Assembly: GCA_029553475.1 (NCBI GenBank)
Contig: JAKPKV010000033.1
Location: forward strand, 1 to 50,859
From: Armatimonadota bacterium
Lineage (GTDB): Bacteria > Armatimonadota > Hebobacteria > CAIYQO01
DNA length: 50,859 nt
Direction: 5' to 3'
Below, piece by piece: positions 46,314 to 50,859 of this stretch; the first letter of the stretch is position 1, and the number at the start of each line of letters is the position of its first letter. The position numbers and the translations under genes were made by a program. The notes beneath the pieces were generated by a model that made no database searches, was not told where the DNA came from, and saw only the letters and a list, made by a program, of their open reading frames with translations.

Positions 46314-48692
46314 TTACCCCATCGCCACCGCCAGTACCTCCGGCATCCGCTCCACGAAGTGGAAGGTCAGCGCGTCGGTGACGTGCGGGGGGAGTTCTTC
46401 CAGGTCTTTCCGGTTCTCCTCGGGGAGGACGATGTCGGTGATGCCGGCGCGGTGCGCGGCGAGCATCTTCTCTTTGATCCCGCCGACGGGGAGCACGTGG
46501 CCGCGCAGGGTGATCTCGCCGGTCATCGCCACGTGGCGGCGCACGACGCGGCCGCTGAAGGCGGAGATGAGCGCCGCCGCCAGCGTGATGCCCGCCGACG
46601 GGCCATCTTTCGGGATCTGCCCGGCCGGCACGTGAATGTGAATATCCACCTCCGCGAAGCGCGCCGGCGCGATGCCCAGCTCATCGGCGTGGGCGCGCGC
46701 GTAGCTCAACGCCGCTTTCGCCGATTCCTGCATCACCTCGCCGAGCTGGCCGGTGAGCTGCAGGCCGCCTTTGCCGTTCATCAGGCTCACTTCGACGCTG
46801 AGGATGTCGCCGCCGACCGGCGTCCAGCCCAGACCGGTGGCCACGCCCACTTCGTCCGCTTCATTGGCCATCCCAAAGCGGAAGCGCGCGGGGCCGAGCA
46901 GCGCGTGCAGGTCTTTCGGTTTGACGGTGACGCGTTTGCGCGCGCCGGAGGCCACCTGGCGCGCCGTCTTTCGACAGATGGCCGCCACCTCGCGCTCCAG
47001 GCTGCGCACGCCCGCTTCGCGCGTATAGCGGCGAATCAGCGCCTGCGACGCTTCCTCGGTGATGCGCAATTGCGTCGGCGTCAGTCCGTGCTCGGCCAGC
47101 TGCTTGGGCACGAGGAACAACTGGGCGATGCGCAGCTTGTCATCCTCGGTATAGCCGGGGAACTCGATCACTTCCATGCGGTCACGCAAGGCCGGCGGAA
47201 TGGGATCCAGCAGGTTGGCGGTGGTGATGAACATCACCTCGGAGAGGTCCAGCGGCACCTCCAGGTAATGGTCGCTGAAGGCCACGTTCTGCTCCGGGTC
47301 GAGCACCTCCAGCAGCGCCGCGGACGGATCGCCGCGAAAATCCTGCCCGATCTTGTCTATCTCGTCCATCATGAAGACGGGGTTGCATTTCCCCGCCGTT
47401 TTCATGCCCTGCACCACGCGGCCCGGCAAGGCCCCCACGTAGGTGCGGCGATGACCGCGAATTTCCCCTTCGTCGCGCACGCCGCCCAGCGACATGCGGA
47501 CGAACTCCCGTCCCAACGCGCGGGCGATCGAGCGGCCGATGGAGGTTTTGCCCACCCCGGGCGGCCCCACGAAGCAGAGGATCGGCCCCTTCATCTTCGG
47601 GTTCAGCTTGCGCACCGCCAGGTATTCGAGGATGCGTTCCTTCGCCTTTGCCAGCCCCCAGTGGTCTTCATTCAGCACGCGCTCGGCGGCCGCCATCTCG
47701 AGCTGGTCCTCGCTGCGCGCGCTCCACGGCATGCCCAGCAGCCAGTCGAGGTAGGTCCGGCAGACCGTCACCTCCGGCGAGGCGGCGGGCATGCGCTCCA
47801 GGCGATCCGCTTCCTTCAGCGCTTTCTCGCGTACGGCATCCGGCATGCCGGCGTCGGTAATCTTGCCGCGCAGCTCTTCGATCTCACTCGTCCGCTCGTC
47901 GCGCTCGCCCAGCTCTTCCTGGATGGCGCGCATGCGCTCGCGCAGGTAATACTCCTTCTGCGCTTCTTCCATCTCCTTGCGCACTTTCGCGTGAATGCGC
48001 TGCTCGATCTCGAGGATTTCCAGCTCCGCCTGCAGCAGCGCCACCAGGCTCTCCAAGCGCTCGGTGGGATCGCAGACTTCCAGCAGCGCCTGCTTGTGAT
48101 GGACGGGGATAGGCATATAGGAGGCGATCAGATCCGCCAGCCGCCCGCCGTCCTCGATGGTTTTCGCGTGTTCCAGCGCTTCCTGGGGCACGCGATTGCC
48201 GATATGGATGCAGCGTTCGAATGTCGTCAGCACGATGCGCATCAGCGCCTGCAGCTGCGCCGGCACGCCTGGGGGCTCCGGCAGCGCGTCCCCGATCACC
48301 TGCAGATACGCCGCGTCGCGCAGGTATTGCCGCACCTGCACGCGCGCGACGCCTTCCACCGTGATGCGGATGGTGCCGTCCGGCAGGTTCAGGAGTTGCA
48401 GGCATTCGGCCACCGTGCCGATCTCATAGAGATCGTGGGGTTCCGGTTCTTCAATCGTGGGGTCGCGCTGGGTGAGGAGCAGGATGTAGCGCTCGCCGGC
48501 CATCGCCGCCTCCAGCGCCAGCCGGGAACGGTCGCGTCCCACGCAGAGCGATTGCACGGTGGAGGGAAAGACCACCATGTCGCGCAGCGGCAGCACCGGC
48601 AGCGAGGATGGCAGGCGTTGCGCGCGTTCATCAAGCTCGGCCGGCAGCACGTCCGGCAGCGAAACATCGTCGGAGAGATTGTTGATAACCAT
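46314..48692 (-). CDS. lon: ATP-dependent protease Lon
   Basis: A 792-residue Lon (LonA type), a cytoplasmic AAA+ protease for damaged and regulatory proteins. The N-terminal substrate domain (LPVLPLRDMVVFPSTVQSLCVGR) and coiled coil (EQRIHAKVRKEMEEAQKEYYLRERMRAIQEELGE) are followed by the ATPase with Walker A GPPGVGKTS and Walker B VFMMDEIDKIG. The protease domain has catalytic Ser about 699 (PKDGPSAGI) and Lys about 740 (PVGGIKEKML). The start MVINNLSDD is preferred for its GAGG site; an ATG seven codons upstream lacks one. It is convergent to argS. Confidence 0.97.
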   Translation of the reverse strand: MVINNLSDDVSLPDVLPAELDERAQRLPSSLPVLPLRDMVVFPSTVQSLCVGRDRSRLALEAAMAGERYILLLTQRDPTIEEPEPHDLYEIGTVAECLQLLNLPDGTIRITVEGVARVQVRQYLRDAAYLQVIGDALPEPPGVPAQLQALMRIVLTTFERCIHIGNRVPQEALEHAKTIEDGGRLADLIASYMPIPVHHKQALLEVCDPTERLESLVALLQAELEILEIEQRIHAKVRKEMEEAQKEYYLRERMRAIQEELGERDERTSEIEELRGKITDAGMPDAVREKALKEADRLERMPAASPEVTVCRTYLDWLLGMPWSARSEDQLEMAAAERVLNEDHWGLAKAKERILEYLAVRKLNPKMKGPILCFVGPPGVGKTSIGRSIARALGREFVRMSLGGVRDEGEIRGHRRTYVGALPGRVVQGMKTAGKCNPVFMMDEIDKIGQDFRGDPSAALLEVLDPEQNVAFSDHYLEVPLDLSEVMFITTANLLDPIPPALRDRMEVIEFPGYTEDDKLRIAQLFLVPKQLAEHGLTPTQLRITEEASQALIRRYTREAGVRSLEREVAAICRKTARQVASGARKRVTVKPKDLHALLGPARFRFGMANEADEVGVATGLGWTPVGGDILSVEVSLMNGKGGLQLTGQLGEVMQESAKAALSYARAHADELGIAPARFAEVDIHIHVPAGQIPKDGPSAGITLAAALISAFSGRVVRRHVAMTGEITLRGHVLPVGGIKEKMLAAHRAGITDIVLPEENRKDLEELPPHVTDALTFHFVERMPEVLAVAMG

Positions 48693-48770
48693 GAATACCT
48701 CGGCTGGTGTCATTCATTCGGGCGCGTGACGGCGGATTCCTGCCGGGGGAGCGCGCGGGAGCGGAAAAGA

Positions 48771-49499
48771 TCACGCGAGGGAGCGGGCGATGCCGCGCGG
48801 CACGAGCAGCGGGTCGCAGAGCGCGACGCCGTCGAGATGCGGCGCCAGCGTCTCCGCCCAGCCGCCGGTGAGCGCGAGCGGCGCGGCGGCGCCGAGCTCG
48901 GCGCGCGTGGCGGCGATCATCGCCCGCAGCCCGCCGAGGGTGGCATGGAAGAGGCCGCTGGCGAGCGACTGCGCGGTCGTGTGGCCGATGGCCGCTTCCG
49001 GTACGGCGAAGGGGGCCGACGGCAGCGCGCTGGCGGCGCGCGCCAGCCCGTCCATGCCGATGGCGATGCCGGGGGCGATCATCCCGCCCAGGTAGACGCC
49101 GTCGGCGGCGACGGCGTCCACCACCGTTGCCGTGCCCAGGCTGATGGGGATGACCGGCGTCCCAAGGCGCTGCGCCGCGGCGACGGCGGCCATCAGCCGG
49201 TCGGGGCCGAGCGTCTCCGGGGTGGCATACGCGTTGCGCAGTGGGGTGGGGGTGGCGCCGGTGATGACGGTCAACGGCAGCGCCGCCATCGCCGCCAGCT
49301 CCGACCAGGCCGGCAGCAGCGCGGGGACGACGGTACTGAGGCCGATGCGCAGGCCGTTGCGCTCCGCGGGGAGCAGCGCGGCGAGCTGCGCGGCGTCCGC
49401 GTCTTTCACCGTGGGCGCGCTCCACGACTCCCACAGCGCCTCACCGTCGAAGAGCGCGCATTTCGTGCGTTGGTTCCCCTGGTCAATCGCCAGCAGCAC
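48771..49499 (-). CDS. coaX: Type III pantothenate kinase
   Basis: A 242-residue CoaX of the ASKHA fold, the first step of CoA synthesis, needing a monovalent cation. Motifs: MLLAIDQGNQRTKCALFDG (phosphate-1), YATPETLGPDRLMAAVAAA (the GxDR substrate loop), PVIPISLGTATVVDAVAADGVYLGGMIAPG (phosphate-2 and dimer region). It is slightly short of the usual 250-260 residues. Its start overlaps the end of the small membrane protein gene by 17 bases. CoaD is at 39188. Confidence 0.92.
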   Translation of the reverse strand: MLLAIDQGNQRTKCALFDGEALWESWSAPTVKDADAAQLAALLPAERNGLRIGLSTVVPALLPAWSELAAMAALPLTVITGATPTPLRNAYATPETLGPDRLMAAVAAAQRLGTPVIPISLGTATVVDAVAADGVYLGGMIAPGIAIGMDGLARAASALPSAPFAVPEAAIGHTTAQSLASGLFHATLGGLRAMIAATRAELGAAAPLALTGGWAETLAPHLDGVALCDPLLVPRGIARSLA

Positions 49500-49815
49500 G
49501 GCCGGGCTCCCGTTTGGCGCTGAAGAAGAGATGCGCGCCTCGCGCGGCGATGAGTGAGCCGAGATACCCCATCACAAACAGCAGCACCAGCCGGAGAAAC
49601 GCCTGGAGATAGACCAGCGTGGGATTGGCCGGCGGCATCGCGCGCAGTTGTTCGAGCGAGATGATCTTATTCGGGTCGTGAAACGCCTGAAACGCCAGCA
49701 TGAAGGCGACGACGAGCATGATGATGCCCGCGAGAAAGACGAGGATGCCGAGGATGCGCCCGAGCGTATGTTCGGAAGGCTCGCGCTCTGGTCGCATGGC
49801 CGATGGCTCTGGCAT
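49483..49815 (-). CDS. Two-helix membrane protein overlapping coaX
   Basis: A 110-residue protein with two transmembrane helices (about 18-44, LGRILGILVFLAGIIMLVVAFMLAFQAF, and 68-92, LVYLQAFLRLVLLFVMGYLGSLIAARG) and short charged ends. No family is recognised. Its last codons overlap the coaX start, indicating translational coupling with CoA synthesis, but no functional link is evident. Confidence 0.75.
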   Translation of the reverse strand: MPEPSAMRPEREPSEHTLGRILGILVFLAGIIMLVVAFMLAFQAFHDPNKIISLEQLRAMPPANPTLVYLQAFLRLVLLFVMGYLGSLIAARGAHLFFSAKREPGRAAGD

Positions 49816-49868
49816 GACTGAATCCCTTTCCGCGCTGGGCGCCGACCGCGCGCCCGGTGGCTGACTGC

Positions 49869-49894
49869 TGAGAAACTGTCAAGACAGTTTCTGA
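49869..49894. mobile_element. Minimal TNA-flanked inverted-repeat element, copy 3
   Basis: GAAACTGTC (49872-49880), AA, GACAGTTTC (49883-49891) is flanked by direct TGA repeats (49869-49871, 49892-49894). The ends resemble the termini of the 161-162 bp elements at 29313 and 42077 and have the same TNA-type flanks, as if two element ends had been joined with the interior deleted. Confidence 0.5.
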
Positions 49895-50034
49895 GAATAT
49901 ACGCGGTAGCAAGCGATCTTCCTTCCGGGGAAGGGAAGTTCTCGCAAAAGCGCGAATGCAATATCTGACGCACAGTGTATACCCGTTCCCACTGCCGGGA
50001 AATCGCTCGCATATCGTCGTGAGAGGAAGAGGAG

Positions 50035-50409
50035 ATGCCGGATCGTCTCGATGAGTTATTCGCCATGCAGGAAGCGCTGAACCGCCGCATCGGCGTGGAT
50101 ACCCGCGCGATGACGGATGAGGAGCGCGCCCGGTGGGTATTGAATTATTGCCGCGCGATCAGCCAGGAGATCGCCGAGCTCACCGACAGCGTGCCGTGGA
50201 AATGGTGGGCGAAATACCAGCAGTTCGATCAGCAGAACTGCCGCGTCGAGGTGATTGACCTGTTCCACTTCCTCATCTCCATCGCCCAGGTGCTGGGGAT
50301 GACGCCGGACGATCTCTACGCGGCCTATCTGAAGAAACACGCGGTGAACGTCGCGCGCCAGGAGGCGGGCTACGCGGAAAAGGACGAAGGCGACAGCCGC
50401 CACATTTAG
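50035..50409 (+). CDS. Dimeric all-alpha dUTPase-like protein
   Basis: A 124-residue protein of the all-alpha NTP pyrophosphatase (MazG/dUTPase-2) superfamily. It shows LDELFAMQEALNRRIG, the metal-binding helix pair AISQEIAELTDSVPWKWWAK and EVIDLFHFLISIAQVLGM, and the tail LKKHAVNVARQEAGY. The order and the WKWW segment fit dimeric dUTPases that make dUMP from dUTP or dUDP. The ATG follows GAGGAAGAGGAG. The 219-base gap upstream contains only the minimal inverted-repeat element. Confidence 0.88.
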   Translation: MPDRLDELFAMQEALNRRIGVDTRAMTDEERARWVLNYCRAISQEIAELTDSVPWKWWAKYQQFDQQNCRVEVIDLFHFLISIAQVLGMTPDDLYAAYLKKHAVNVARQEAGYAEKDEGDSRHI

Positions 50410-50426
50410 CGAAAGTTGCGAGATTC

Positions 50427-50859
50427 ATGAGTCACGACCAGGTTGTGCATCTGCAGTTCCTCCTGCTGATCGCCATCATCATTTTCGTCTCCAAGACGGC
50501 GGGACACCTCGGTAAGCGCTACCTGAAGCAGCCGGTAGTCTTCGGGGAGATCCTCGCCGGCCTCCTCATCGGCCCCTCGCTGCTGAATATCTTCGGATGG
50601 CCGATCTTCCAGCCGCCCGGCGACGCGTACCGGCACTTCCTCGCGCACGGCATCCAGGCGCTGGCGGGTTTCGGCGTGCTGCTGCTCATGTTCATCGCCG
50701 GCATGGAGACGAATCTCGAGCAGATGCGCGCGGTGGGGAAAACCGCGCTCTGGGCGGCCATTGGCGGCGTGATCCTGCCCTTCGGACTGGGGACGGGGGT
50801 CTCGCTGCTGTTCGGCCTGGGCCTGACGGAAGCGGTCTTCATCGGCGCGGTGCTCACCG
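50427..50859 (+). CDS. Cation:proton antiporter, CPA2/Kef type (5' part)
   Basis: The first 144 codons of a membrane transporter that runs off the end of the window. The sequence MSHDQVVHLQFLLLIAIIIFVSKTAGHLGKRYLKQPVVFGEILAGLLIGPSLLN, followed by GFGVLLLMFIAGMETNLEQM, is the CPA2 family N-terminus, with four or so helices visible and the family GEILAGLLIGPS segment. It follows the dUTPase by 17 bases. The ribosome site is weak (GCGAG). Specificity (Na+ or K+) and any C-terminal RCK domain cannot be seen here. Confidence 0.88.
   Translation, partial: MSHDQVVHLQFLLLIAIIIFVSKTAGHLGKRYLKQPVVFGEILAGLLIGPSLLNIFGWPIFQPPGDAYRHFLAHGIQALAGFGVLLLMFIAGMETNLEQMRAVGKTALWAAIGGVILPFGLGTGVSLLFGLGLTEAVFIGAVLT

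Noticed and set aside
46359-49523. A 1054-codon plus-strand frame opposite lon and coaX
   Set aside because: Its composition is that of an antisense shadow, and the opposite strand carries unmistakable Lon and CoaX motifs.

Overview
This is a high-GC bacterial chromosome segment. I infer a member of the Armatimonadota or a close relative (not proven). Two pseudopilins carry the [24 protein letters not shown] leader region followed by an AREKARQ-like segment and an H-x9-DG motif, a style that is very common there. The sugar-degradation genes (GH38, a GH36-like enzyme, a heparinase II/III-type protein, Gfo/Idh/MocA, uroporphyrinogen-decarboxylase-like proteins) fit the same picture. Housekeeping genes (recN, argS, lon, coaD, coaX, maf, a tRNA-Leu) mark it as chromosome rather than plasmid or phage.

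Layout. 1-3.6 kb: an AraC-type regulator divergent from two paralogous pseudopilins, followed by a dead IS110 transposase fragment. 4.3-15.1 kb: the most striking region, a minus-strand series of seven genes plus a divergent regulator. It encodes two radical SAM enzymes of the siroheme-to-heme route (AhbC, AhbD), the system II cytochrome c maturation pair (CcsA, ResB), two membrane-anchored cytochromes with 19 CXXCH motifs each (one fused to a b-type cytochrome domain), and a four-helix membrane protein. The divergent gene is an Rrf2 regulator with three cysteines placed as in IscR. Heme supply, heme attachment and a potential 38-heme electron conduit are therefore encoded together, possibly under one redox-sensing switch.

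15.5-25.6 kb: a GH36-like enzyme, a sigma factor flanked by tiny ORFs and a terminator-like hairpin, a three-gene pilin-like operon, a GH38 alpha-mannosidase and an alpha/beta hydrolase. 26-38 kb: rhodanese, a 45-residue membrane peptide, RecN, uroporphyrinogen-decarboxylase-like proteins, an NYN-type nuclease, a histidine kinase/response regulator pair, a heparinase-like protein, tRNA-Leu(UAA), a lone STN domain, a zinc-ribbon FHA protein and an AmrS-like radical SAM enzyme. 38-50.9 kb: a DeoC-family protein lacking the Schiff-base lysine, CoaD, a coiled-coil protein, a parvulin-like foldase, Maf, an oxidoreductase, ArgS, Lon, CoaX, a small membrane protein, a dimeric dUTPase and the start of a cation:proton antiporter that runs off the window.

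Non-coding structure is rich. There are two full copies (161 and 162 bp) and one minimal copy of a TNA-flanked miniature element whose target duplications coincide with stop codons, a hairpin with 43-bp perfect arms, a 34-bp perfect palindrome, a 253-bp element of nested palindromes, and several well-spaced promoters, two of which predict leaderless mRNAs. Start codons were moved inward from the longest possible reading frame wherever a Shine-Dalgarno site, signal peptide or domain start favoured it. All functional calls come from motif recognition by eye; no database search was run.
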